A stretch of 64,000 nt of DNA from GCA-2709075 sp038146865 (GTDB lineage: Bacteria > Pseudomonadota > Alphaproteobacteria > MPNO01 > UBA2964): contig JAYQSL010000007.1 of assembly GCA_038146865.1 (NCBI GenBank), forward strand, positions 806,001-870,000, read 5' to 3'. The notes beneath the pieces are model-generated. The model had not been told where the DNA came from. It saw nothing but the letters and a program-made list of their open reading frames with translations, and ran no database searches. Shown here one piece after another: positions 54,443 through 62,909 of the stretch (position 1 is its first letter; each line of letters starts with the position of its first letter). The position numbers and the translations under genes are program-made.

Positions 54443-55900
54443 TTATCTCAGGCTCGTTAAAAAAGATAATTGCTTCGAGATCTTTGGATTCTTTTGGTCG
54501 ATGAGGGAGATTGGATAATCACCAGTGAAGCAAGCATCGCAGTACTCAGGCTGCTCGTTTGTTCTTCTCTTGAGCCCCATAGCCCGGTAAAGGCCATCAA
54601 TCGATATAAATGCTAAGCTATCGACTTTTATATAACTGGTCATTTCTTCTACAGAGAGATTGGCTGCAAGTAACTTATTTCTTTCTGGGGTATCCACCCC
54701 ATAAAAACATGAATTAGTGGTGGGAGGACTGGAAATCCTCATATGAACTTCTTTCGCGCCGGCGGCTCTCATCATTTCTACTATTTTGATCGAAGTGGTA
54801 CCGCGTACAATGCTGTCATCGACCAGTATGACGCGTTTTCCTTCAATTACAGAGCGACTGACATTGTGCTTTAATTTTACCCCCAGATGTCTAATTTGAT
54901 CGGTGGGTTCGATAAAAGTTCGCCCCACGTAATGATTTCTTATTATGCCAAGTTCATATGGAAGTCCGGCTTCAGCAGCAAAACCCATAGCGCCTGGTAC
55001 TCCTGAGTCCGGAACGGGTATTACGACATCTGCCTCTACATTGCTCTCCCGTGCTAGTTCCTGGCCTATTTTTTTTCTCGCGGCATATACGCTTTGGCCA
55101 TCCACTACGCTATCTGGCCTGGCAAAATAAATATATTCGAATACACATAAACGAGACTGTTTTGGTTTGTATGGGTTCACTGATTTTACGCCAGTTTTAT
55201 CTACGATAACTATCTCTCCTGGCAGGATATCCCGTAGAAACTTTGCTCCAATGATGTCGAGTGCACAGGTTTCTGATGCAATACAATAGCTTCCATCCAG
55301 CTCACCTAAAACAAGGGGCCTGACCCCAAGAGGGTCTCTTGCGCCAATCATGCTATCGTTACTCATCGCGACCAGCGAATATGCGCCGACAATTTGGGAC
55401 ATTGAATCGATCAGTCTGTCAACAATTGTACTCCGATTACTAATAGCTATTAAATGAATTATGACTTCCGTATCGGTGGTGGATTGGAATAGACATCCCT
55501 TTTCTACCAGTATGCGTCGCAGAGCGGCGGCGTTTGTCAAATTTCCATTATGTGCGAGAGTGAAACCTCCTGATGATAAGTCGGCAAAAAGAGGCTGAAT
55601 ATTGCGTTGCGCAGTCTCTCCCGTGGTTGAGTAACGGTTGTGACCAATAGCGGCGGGGCCTGGAAGTCGTGACATGACCTCTGGATCACCGAAGATGTCA
55701 CCAACATGGCCGGCTGCTCGATGGCTATGAAATTGCTCTCCGTCTCGCGACACTATCCCAGCGGCTTCTTGACCTCTGTGTTGAAGGGAATGGAGCCCGA
55801 GTGCGGTTAGGGCAGCCGCCTCTTTGTGTCCGAAGATACCGAAAACCCCGCATTCCTCATGCAATTTATCAAATCCAATATCTTTATTGTAATCTGGCAT
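54443..55900 (-). CDS. purF: Amidophosphoribosyltransferase
   Basis: A 485-residue PurF, which makes phosphoribosylamine from PRPP and glutamine, the first step of purine synthesis. There is a short propeptide and the Cys17 nucleophile is in HEECGVFGIFGH. The glutaminase domain has LQHRGQEAAGI and NRYSTTGE. The PRPP loop is RVILVDDSIVRGTTS. Cysteines near the end (SPPTTNSCFYG, EYCDACFTGDYP) would bind the Fe-S cluster of B. subtilis-type PurF. It overlaps cvpA by one base, as expected for the cvpA-purF pair. Confidence 0.96.
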   Translation of the reverse strand: MPDYNKDIGFDKLHEECGVFGIFGHKEAAALTALGLHSLQHRGQEAAGIVSRDGEQFHSHRAAGHVGDIFGDPEVMSRLPGPAAIGHNRYSTTGETAQRNIQPLFADLSSGGFTLAHNGNLTNAAALRRILVEKGCLFQSTTDTEVIIHLIAISNRSTIVDRLIDSMSQIVGAYSLVAMSNDSMIGARDPLGVRPLVLGELDGSYCIASETCALDIIGAKFLRDILPGEIVIVDKTGVKSVNPYKPKQSRLCVFEYIYFARPDSVVDGQSVYAARKKIGQELARESNVEADVVIPVPDSGVPGAMGFAAEAGLPYELGIIRNHYVGRTFIEPTDQIRHLGVKLKHNVSRSVIEGKRVILVDDSIVRGTTSIKIVEMMRAAGAKEVHMRISSPPTTNSCFYGVDTPERNKLLAANLSVEEMTSYIKVDSLAFISIDGLYRAMGLKRRTNEQPEYCDACFTGDYPISLIDQKNPKISKQLSFLTSLR

Positions 55901-56544
55901 TATTTATTTTGACCTTGGATAAGACGATCCATTTCTCTACGCTCTTTGTCTGAGTATCCAGATCTTTTTTCTTTTTTTAATATTTTTGTTTTTGGTGCTA
56001 AAAGTTTCTCAAAACTATTATCAGGTTGGGTTTTTTCTGAAAATAGAAAATCGAGATCCTTTTTAAGATTTTTAGGGAGTAGAAGGAAAACCTCTCGGGA
56101 CCCCCAATCAAGAATTGGAAAAATTTTAGAGTTTTCTATCCAGTCAGGTTTTTTACTAGGTTCTAGAGAGGGTTTTATAGCCCAGACAGCTCCAATAAAT
56201 CCAATTATTGATATCAGCATACTTAGGATTATACCTGCAAGCAGTCCAAGTGATCGGTCAAGAAAACTAAGAGAGCTGCCACGGACTTTACGGCTTATTG
56301 CCTGACTTATAATAGTAAAAATTATTAACGAGCCTACAAAAAGAAGACCACCAGCAGCCATATTAGCGAGGAAGTCAGACTCTATAAAATCTCTTGCTAT
56401 TGGTCGGACTTGGTCGAAACCATAAAAAGTGAGAAGAGTGGCACCAATCCATCCGCTCAGCCAAAGAGATAATCTTACAAGACCGCAAGAGAACCCTATT
56501 AGGGATATTAAAAGAGTTGAAATGAGAACAAAAATGTCCAGCAT
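55900..56544 (-). CDS. cvpA: CvpA family membrane protein
   Basis: A 214-residue inner-membrane protein with four or so hydrophobic helices in the first two thirds (ISTLLISLIGFSCGLVRLSLWL, FLANMAAGGLLFVGSLIIFTI, SLGLLAGIILSMLISIIGFIGAVW) and a charged cytoplasmic tail (KKEKRSGYSDKERREMD). The SFLDRSLGLLAGI segment is the CvpA family signature. CvpA is linked to colicin V export and envelope stress in E. coli. It overlaps radA and purF by one base each. Confidence 0.9.
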   Translation of the reverse strand: MLDIFVLISTLLISLIGFSCGLVRLSLWLSGWIGATLLTFYGFDQVRPIARDFIESDFLANMAAGGLLFVGSLIIFTIISQAISRKVRGSSLSFLDRSLGLLAGIILSMLISIIGFIGAVWAIKPSLEPSKKPDWIENSKIFPILDWGSREVFLLLPKNLKKDLDFLFSEKTQPDNSFEKLLAPKTKILKKEKRSGYSDKERREMDRLIQGQNK

Positions 56545-57956
56545 TATGTTTCGTCCGCCGTCGTGTTTTTAAGTCCCTTAAGATTTGCGGTGTCTCCTGT
56601 GACGCATAACACAAACTCGTTAAGATGTGAGAAGGTTCTGAAACTTATCGATCCTGCTTCTGAGTCTAGGGATTGCTCCTCCTCAAATGGTTGCATAACC
56701 ATATCAAAGCCAAGTTTATTGGCTTCTTTAATTCTCAAATGGGATTGGCGTACAGGTCGTACTTCACCTGATAAACCTACTTCGCCAAAAATCACCGCAT
56801 TTGAGGAGACTGGTTTATCACAAGCCGCTGATACAAGAGCTGCTGCTACAGCTAAATCTGCAGCGGGTTCATTGATTTTTAGTCCTCCGGCAACATTTAA
56901 ATATACCTCATGGCCGGCTAGAGATAACCCGCAGCGTGCCTCCAATACAGCTAGTATCATTGCTAGTCTTCCGGAGTCCCAACCCACAACCGAACGTCTG
57001 GGATTTGCGTGAGTCGAAGCAGAAACAAGGGCTTGTATTTCAACGAGTAATGGACGACTTCCCTCAACGCCTGCGAAAACCGCTACGCCATTAATGTCTA
57101 ATCTTCGTTGGGAGAGAAACAGAGCGGACGGATTTTCAATTTCTATTAGACCGTTGCCAGCCATACGAAACACACCTATTTCGTCGGTCGGTCCGAAGCG
57201 GTTCTTAATTGATCTTAAGATCCTAAAGTTATGGCCACGGTCTCCCTCAAAATACATCACTGTATCTACCATATGTTCGAGGATTCGAGGGCCTGCAATT
57301 GAGCCATCCTTTGTGACGTGGCCGACAAGCAACAGGACAAATCCCCTGGTTTTTGCAACATGAATTAGTTCTTGAGCGCATGCGCGGACTTGTGAGACGC
57401 TCCCCGGACCTGAATCGATTGAGTCAAGATACATGGTTTGAATTGAGTCGATTACTACCACATTGGGGGGCGTCTCAACATTTAATGAAGTGATGAGATC
57501 CCTTATGCTACTAGCCGCAGCCAATAAGACATTGGCTTTGGATAGACCCATTCTATTGGCGCGCAAGCGAACTTGATCTGTGGATTCCTCGCCAGTCACG
57601 TATAAGCAACTGGCCCTCTCGGAGAGTTTCCCTAAAACCTGAAGTAGTAATGTGGACTTCCCTATTCCAGGATCTCCGCCGATTAAAATAGCGGAGCCTG
57701 GAACCAGGCCCCCACCGCAGCTACGATCAAATTCTGAAAGTCCTGACTCCCAACGAGGTCTCTCGATAACTCTCTCTTCTAGGGATTGGAATTCGATCCG
57801 GTTCCCATTCCTCCCATCGAACCCGTTTGGGGATCTTTGAGGAGACGAATAAGAGGTTACCGAATTCCACTCACCACACTTGTCACAATGTCCTACCCAT
57901 TTTCTGTGGGTAGCCTCACAATTTTGGCAAATAAAAATTGGCGTGTCTTTTGCCAC
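56544..57956 (-). CDS. radA: DNA repair protein RadA
   Basis: A 470-residue RadA (Sms), a RecA-like branch-migration helicase. The N-terminal zinc finger is FICQNC-x(10)-HCDKCGEW (two Cys pairs), Walker A is GGDPGIGKST, the KNRFG motif is IKNRFGPTDEIG, and the C-terminal Lon-like domain is complete. I choose GTG at 57956, with GAGGG eight bases upstream, so the protein begins at VAKDTPIF; a longer start at 57995 has no such site. It overlaps cvpA by one base. Complements recA in repair of stalled forks. Confidence 0.95.
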   Translation of the reverse strand: MAKDTPIFICQNCEATHRKWVGHCDKCGEWNSVTSYSSPQRSPNGFDGRNGNRIEFQSLEERVIERPRWESGLSEFDRSCGGGLVPGSAILIGGDPGIGKSTLLLQVLGKLSERASCLYVTGEESTDQVRLRANRMGLSKANVLLAAASSIRDLITSLNVETPPNVVVIDSIQTMYLDSIDSGPGSVSQVRACAQELIHVAKTRGFVLLLVGHVTKDGSIAGPRILEHMVDTVMYFEGDRGHNFRILRSIKNRFGPTDEIGVFRMAGNGLIEIENPSALFLSQRRLDINGVAVFAGVEGSRPLLVEIQALVSASTHANPRRSVVGWDSGRLAMILAVLEARCGLSLAGHEVYLNVAGGLKINEPAADLAVAAALVSAACDKPVSSNAVIFGEVGLSGEVRPVRQSHLRIKEANKLGFDMVMQPFEEEQSLDSEAGSISFRTFSHLNEFVLCVTGDTANLKGLKNTTADET

Positions 57957-58000
57957 CTGTTGAACCCTCAAAGCTGGAGCATGGAGCCAGCGCACAACTA

Positions 58001-58778
58001 TTAAATTTTACGAAATTCCATCTTAATAGGTCCGTTAGCCCTACCATTTATAAACTGTTCTACGTACTCATTTCCACTATTCCTGATATCCTTAGCGTTC
58101 CCTACCCAAATAATTTTACCTTGATAAAGCATTGCAATTCGATCAGCTATTTTAAAGGCACTAGCCATATCGTGTGTAATAGATAGGGCTGTCGCTCCCA
58201 GTGTTTTTACACAAGACACAATTAAATCATTGATTATGTCTCCCATAATTGGATCCAAACCTGTTGTTGGTTCGTCAAAAATAAAATTTCTGGTTCAGTA
58301 ACAATCGCCCGAGCTAAACCAACTCTTTTCTTCATGCCACCAGAGATTTCGACAGGGTAAAGTTCTGCTACTTCTTCAGTAAGGCCGACAGCTTTTAATT
58401 TTTCGAAAGCGGCTACCTTCGCGGTCTCTTTAGAAGCTTTTTACCCTGCACTAGAGGGAATGCGACGTTTTCCCATACCGTGAGGCTGTCAAATAATGCC
58501 GCATTTTGAAATAGCATGCCAATTTTAGATAGAGTCTTTTCTCTTTCTTTGCTGTTTATTCCTACAACCTCTGATCCGTCTACCTCAATGCTTCCGCTGT
58601 CCGGTTCAAGTAACCCGAGTATATTTTTAAGCATTACGGATTTGCCTGTGCCAGATCCCCCTATGACGACTAATGACTCCCCTGCAAATAGATCAAGGTT
58701 TAAACCGTTTAATACTGTTTTTGAGCCAAAAGATTTTTTGACATTTTTGATCGAAATTTTAGGTACTTGCTGGGTCAT
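58001..58778 (-). CDS. mlaF: Phospholipid ABC transporter ATPase MlaF (frame broken twice)
   Basis: The ATPase of the Mla outer-membrane lipid asymmetry system, about 259 residues after repair. It has Walker A GGSGTGKSVM, the Q-loop LFQNAALFDSLTV, the signature EISGGMKKRVGLARAI, Walker B ILFFDEPTTGLDP (partly out of frame) and SITHDM. There are two breaks. At 58438-58442 five A are found on the coding strand where six would read VQGKKASKE. At 58277-58281 five T are found where six would read EILFFDEP. All motifs exist across the frames. It overlaps mlaE by 4 bases. MlaE and MlaF form the inner membrane core; mlaD is not in the window. Confidence 0.88.
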
Positions 58779-59554
58779 TGGATATTGGAGAAAAATACTT
58801 CGGTTAATATATAATTGGCGGCTAAAATTAAAATGGATGCTCCGACAACGGCATTAGTCGTTGCCCGGCCAACTCCCTGGGCGCCTCCATCTGAGTTGTA
58901 ACCGTGGTAACAACCCAAAAGCGATATGAGAAAACCGAAAAATGATGCTTTTACCAGTCCCGAAATTATATCTATCGGCTGAACAAACTCCCAAGTCTTT
59001 TGGAGATAAATAGTAGGGTTGAACCCGAGCTTATAGACGCTCACTAAGTACCCACCCATCACACCGATTACATCCGCCACAATTACCAGAAATGGCAGCG
59101 CAATCGTCCCAGATATTATTCGCGGCACAACGAGGTAGTTGAATGGATTGGTCGAAAGAGTAGATAAGGCGTCAATTTGTTCAGTGACCCTCATCGTGCC
59201 AATCTCTGCTGCCATTGCTGCGCCTATACGGCCAGCAACCATCAACCCCGCTAGAACGGGAGCTAATTCTCGCGTGATTGATAGCACTACGACATTTGCG
59301 ATAGCGCCTTCAGCGTTAAAGCGGGCAAAGCCCGTGTAGCTTTGAAGTGCTAAAACCATGCCCGTAAAGATTGCAGTCAGTCCGACGACAGGCAAAGAAT
59401 AGAAACCAATTTCAATAATTTGACGGGCTACTAGGCGGGGGTAGAAAGGCGGGACAAAACATCTTGTGATGGCGGTAAATGTGAATATTGATACGCGTCC
59501 AATAGCGTAACACAAACTTAGCGAGTTCTTTCCTAGAAAGATAAAGAATTTCAA
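58775..59554 (-). CDS. mlaE: Phospholipid ABC transporter permease MlaE
   Basis: A 259-residue MlaE permease with five or six membrane segments. The family signature is in LPVVGLTAIFTGMVLALQSYTGF and ELAPVLAGLMVAGRIGAAMAAEIGTMRVTEQIDAL. It ends ILAANYILTEVFF. MlaE with MlaF moves phospholipids between membranes. It overlaps both alr and mlaF by 4 bases (ATGA type), so the three are translationally coupled. Confidence 0.93.
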   Translation of the reverse strand: MKFFIFLGKNSLSLCYAIGRVSIFTFTAITRCFVPPFYPRLVARQIIEIGFYSLPVVGLTAIFTGMVLALQSYTGFARFNAEGAIANVVVLSITRELAPVLAGLMVAGRIGAAMAAEIGTMRVTEQIDALSTLSTNPFNYLVVPRIISGTIALPFLVIVADVIGVMGGYLVSVYKLGFNPTIYLQKTWEFVQPIDIISGLVKASFFGFLISLLGCYHGYNSDGGAQGVGRATTNAVVGASILILAANYILTEVFFSNIQ

Positions 59555-60627
59555 GAGATAGTCCCCACGTAGCCTTTGCGATATCGATTACCAAGTGCAG
59601 TTAAAATTTCGTATCCTATTGTTCCAGCAGAAACGGCAAGATCATCAGGGGATTGGTGTTTCCCGATAAACTCTACCCAATCTCCCTTTTTGCAGAGTGT
59701 CTCCGGAACATCGGTTACGTCAAGCGTCACGAGGTCCATCGAAACTCTGCCTATAACAGGAACTGCTCGACCAGAAATAAAACCCATTCCAGAATTTCCT
59801 AGATGGCGGAATAACCCGTCACCATAACCCAAAGCCACTGTCGCTAACCGACTTGGCCTATCGACGCGTCCATCGGATCCGTAACCTATTGTTTCATCGG
59901 TTGTAACCGACCGAGTTTGTATAATTTCTGACTTTAATTCTACGACTTGAGAGAGTTTCTTACGGTCCTTGGAATTACATCCTATACCGTACAGTGCAGC
60001 CCCTGGCCGAACCATGTCAAAATGAAAACCACTGCCAAGAAAAACTCCGGGAGAATTGGCAAGAGAATATTTAAATCGATTTCCAACTACGTTGATCAGG
60101 TTTGAGAATCTATCAAGTTGATCTTTGTTTTTTTTGTGGGCGGGGTCATCCGCACAGGCCAGGTGGGACATGATTATATTAACGTATTTGGGGGAAATGG
60201 TGATCGCGTTAGCTAATACTTGCTCCGTTTCATCTCGGCCTAGACCCAAACGGTTCATTCCCGTGTCAAAATTGACAATTGCGGGCAAACCAGAGCCCAC
60301 CTGTTCTCTAAAAGTTTGCCATAGTTTAATTTCTTCTAGGGAATTAAGAACCGGGGCAATTGAATCATCGCAAATATCTCTAAAATCGTCATTCATCCCG
60401 TTGAGGATATAAATTGAATGCGTGCGTCGAAGCGACTTAAGACTGTCTCGCAAACTAATCGCTTCTTGAGGTAGGGCAACAAAGAAGTTAGTGCACCCCT
60501 CTTCAGACAAACGACGTGCCACCGGACCTAGACCTAGACCATAAGCATCACATTTTACTACCGCAGCGCAGGTTGCTGGAGCAGAAATAGATCTCATAAA
60601 TCTGTAGTTTTTTGCTATTGCTTCCAA
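59551..60627 (-). CDS. alr: Alanine racemase, start uncertain
   Basis: A PLP-dependent alanine racemase that makes D-alanine for peptidoglycan, 358 residues from TTG at 60627. The PLP lysine is in AAVVKCDAYGLG and the catalytic tyrosine in RPGAALYGIGC; the C-terminal GYGDGLFRHLGN is normal. The frame is open upstream to a TAG near 60680 and encodes GLQLSINLEAIAKNYR, which matches the first beta-strand of Alr. The real start is therefore probably earlier, but no ATG, GTG or TTG exists there. CTG, six bases after AAAGGGG, or ATT are possible. It follows dnaB directly and overlaps mlaE. Confidence 0.9.
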   Translation of the reverse strand: MEAIAKNYRFMRSISAPATCAAVVKCDAYGLGLGPVARRLSEEGCTNFFVALPQEAISLRDSLKSLRRTHSIYILNGMNDDFRDICDDSIAPVLNSLEEIKLWQTFREQVGSGLPAIVNFDTGMNRLGLGRDETEQVLANAITISPKYVNIIMSHLACADDPAHKKNKDQLDRFSNLINVVGNRFKYSLANSPGVFLGSGFHFDMVRPGAALYGIGCNSKDRKKLSQVVELKSEIIQTRSVTTDETIGYGSDGRVDRPSRLATVALGYGDGLFRHLGNSGMGFISGRAVPVIGRVSMDLVTLDVTDVPETLCKKGDWVEFIGKHQSPDDLAVSAGTIGYEILTALGNRYRKGYVGTIS

Positions 60628-60678
60628 GTTGATGGAAAGCTGTAGTCCGTGGTTTTTTGGCAGAGTAATCCCCTTTCT

Positions 60679-62184
60679 CTAATAACCCGCCTCATCATAT
60701 TCATGTCTTGCGAGATTACTAAATTTCGTAAGAAGAGCGTTGAAATGGACGAGTACTCGGCCAATTGGCCCATGGCGTTGCTTGGCTATTATGACCTCTG
60801 CCTTGCCGTGCACTTGTTCCATTTCAAGTTGCCAATGTTCATGCTCCGGTGTCCCCTCCGAGGGCTCCTGTCTGGCCTTATAATATTCTTCTCTGTAGAT
60901 AAACATAACAACATCAGCATCCTGCTCGATTGACCCTGATTCACGTAAATCCGAAAGTTGTGGTCTTTTGTCCTCTCGCTGTTCCACTTGCCGAGATAAT
61001 TGAGATAGTGCCATCACGGGAACATCTAATTCTTTCGCGAGCGTTTTAAGGCCGCGCGTTATTTCAGAGATTTCTTGGACCCGGTTGTCATTTCGGGAAC
61101 CCGATGAGGAAATGAGTTGTAAATAGTCGACTACAATCAAGCCAAGGCCTTGTTGTCTTTTAAGCCTCCTCGCCCGCGTTCTTAGTGCCGAAACAGTAAG
61201 TGCGGGTGTGTCATCTATAAAAATCTTTGTGCTCTGAAGTTTATGTGTTGCATCGACCAGGGCTTCCCATTGTTCACTGCTCATTGTTCCTCTGCGGATC
61301 GCCTCCGAGCCAATGCTTGATTTTTCGGCTAAGATTCTGGTGGCGAGTTGCTCAGCCGACATTTCCAGCGAAAAAAAGGCCACGATACCACCATCAATTA
61401 CTTGTTTCGAACCGTGGCTATCAACTTCTTCCCGAAGGGACTCTGCTATATGAAAAGCAATATTGGTCGCTAATGCAGTTTTCCCCATTGATGGTCTACC
61501 GGCCAAAATAATTAGATCAGATTTATGTAAGCCACCAAGTAACTTGTCTAAGTCCACCAATCCTGTGCTTACTCCTGTGAGGTGGCCGTCCCGTTTATAA
61601 GCGGCGTCGGCAGACTCAATGGCTATTTTTAATGCCATCTGGAAATCTTGGAATCCGCCCTGGTAGTCCCCTGCGGTGGCTAAGTCGTAAAGTCGTTGCT
61701 CCGCAGTTTCAATTTGATTTGTAGCTGTTTTGTCGAGGTCCGCATCATAGGCATCATTGACGGTATCTTCCCCTAAATTAATCAATTGGCGCCTTATATA
61801 CATCTCGTAGATGCTATATGCATAATCCCGAGCGTTGATCACACTGAGGGCATTCTCTGCAAGCCAAACAAGATAATTGTCTTGGTTAGGATTCGCTAAT
61901 TCAATTTCCTGATTGAAATAAAATTTGAGGGTCGTGGGGTTGGCTTCCTGTCCACGGTCAATTTGTTTGCACGCGGCTTCATATATCTTTCCATGCAACA
62001 GGTCCGAAAAATGTTCTGACTTTAAAAAGTCAGCCACTTGTTCGACCGCCCGATTATTTATCAAAATTGCGCCCAGCAGGGCTTGCTCTGCTTCTAAATT
62101 TACCGGCAGTTGTCGATATCCGACTTCATTTTCGTTGAGCACTGGAATAGAAGCTATATTCTGAGGGGTTCTAAAATTCTCCAT
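60679..62184 (-). CDS. dnaB: Replicative DNA helicase DnaB
   Basis: A 501-residue DnaB, the hexameric helicase at the replication fork. The N-terminal domain (NLEAEQALLGAILINNRAVEQV) and the RecA-like domain with Walker A AGRPSMGKTALA, FSLEMSAEQLATRIL and VDYLQLIS are complete, ending with a RHGPIGRVLVHF beta-hairpin arginine-finger region. I use the ATG at 62184 (MENFRTPQ), as the upstream frame starting with TTG at 62226 reads through an AGGAGG sequence. No intein is visible. It opens the minus-strand block that continues with alr, mlaE, mlaF and radA. Confidence 0.96.
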   Translation of the reverse strand: MENFRTPQNIASIPVLNENEVGYRQLPVNLEAEQALLGAILINNRAVEQVADFLKSEHFSDLLHGKIYEAACKQIDRGQEANPTTLKFYFNQEIELANPNQDNYLVWLAENALSVINARDYAYSIYEMYIRRQLINLGEDTVNDAYDADLDKTATNQIETAEQRLYDLATAGDYQGGFQDFQMALKIAIESADAAYKRDGHLTGVSTGLVDLDKLLGGLHKSDLIILAGRPSMGKTALATNIAFHIAESLREEVDSHGSKQVIDGGIVAFFSLEMSAEQLATRILAEKSSIGSEAIRRGTMSSEQWEALVDATHKLQSTKIFIDDTPALTVSALRTRARRLKRQQGLGLIVVDYLQLISSSGSRNDNRVQEISEITRGLKTLAKELDVPVMALSQLSRQVEQREDKRPQLSDLRESGSIEQDADVVMFIYREEYYKARQEPSEGTPEHEHWQLEMEQVHGKAEVIIAKQRHGPIGRVLVHFNALLTKFSNLARHEYDEAGY

Positions 62185-62583
62185 ATGTCTAGTTACACTA
62201 AATTTTTTAAAACAACTCCTCCTCAAATGAAAGAATAGCGGGGAAAACTCACTTTTCTAAGGCGAGATTGTGAATAACTATTATGTGAGTCCGGCATGGG
62301 GCGTCAGGCTAAGGTTTTTGAAAGGCTATGAGTCTAAAAATTTGAGAATTATTTCTGAGAAAGAACCAATAAGTTTTGTGGCAAATGGAATTTTCTGACT
62401 TCGAACTTCAAAAATTGGAACTTCGCGAATAATGTGTCTGACCTCGGCACTAAATATTATGCCGCGGCATTCTAGGTCTACTCAACGAGATTTTTGAAAA
62501 TTGTCTCTGTTTTGTAATCTAGACATGTTATTGTAGATCATGATTATCGGGACCTGAATTTAATTTCCGACCAGGAGAAAGTA
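62185..62583. other. Intergenic region between divergent dnaB and the lipoprotein gene
   Basis: About 400 bases without a convincing gene; only very short open frames occur. It must hold the promoters of both dnaB and the lipoprotein gene. A weak sigma-70-like pair may be TTGAAA near 62493 and TAATCT near 62514, but the spacing is short. A direct repeat GAACTTC occurs twice near 62403-62427. No operator or riboswitch was recognised. Confidence 0.5.
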
Positions 62584-62868
62584 ATGAAAATTGCGAAATT
62601 GATTGTAGTTAGTTGCCTTCCTATCTTTTTTGCGGTGGGTTGTGAAACCCCTGGACAAAACACTGCAGGGCTTGACTCTGCGGCTATTAAGGCTGCCCAA
62701 GACGCAGCAAAAGCTGCTCAATTGACAGCAAACCAAGCTTTGCAAGCGGCCCAGAAAGCCGCCTCTGAGGCTTTGAGAGCAGCGAGTGCTGCTGAGACTG
62801 CCGCTGCTGAAGCAAAAGCAGCAGGAGATAAGGCGGATAGGGTATTCAGAAAAGGCATAAGAAAGTAA
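62584..62868 (+). CDS. Braun-type alanine-zipper lipoprotein
   Basis: A 94-residue lipoprotein. The signal peptide (MKIAKLIVVSCLPIFF) ends in the lipobox AVGC with Cys20. The mature chain is one alanine-rich coiled coil (AAQDAAKAAQLTANQALQAAQKAA, then EAKAAGDKADR) with alanine at heptad positions, as in the alanine-zipper lipoproteins OprI and Lpp. It ends FRKGIRK, so a free lysine is at the C-terminus, as in Lpp, where that lysine is joined to peptidoglycan. AGGAGAAAGTA precedes the ATG. The neighbour on the other side of the terminator is an L,D-transpeptidase, the enzyme type that makes that bond. Direct homology to Lpp is not proven. Confidence 0.85.
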   Translation: MKIAKLIVVSCLPIFFAVGCETPGQNTAGLDSAAIKAAQDAAKAAQLTANQALQAAQKAASEALRAASAAETAAAEAKAAGDKADRVFRKGIRK

Positions 62869-62883
62869 GCGATCTAGGTGAGG

Positions 62884-62909
62884 CGGCGGCTGATTAGCTG
62901 CCGTTTTTT
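62884..62909 (+). terminator. Rho-independent terminator after the lipoprotein gene
   Basis: An 8-pair stem (CGGCGGCT with AGCTGCCG, one G-T pair) with a GATT loop is followed by TTTTTT. It starts 16 bases after the lipoprotein stop and covers the stop codon of the opposing L,D-transpeptidase gene. Confidence 0.9.
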
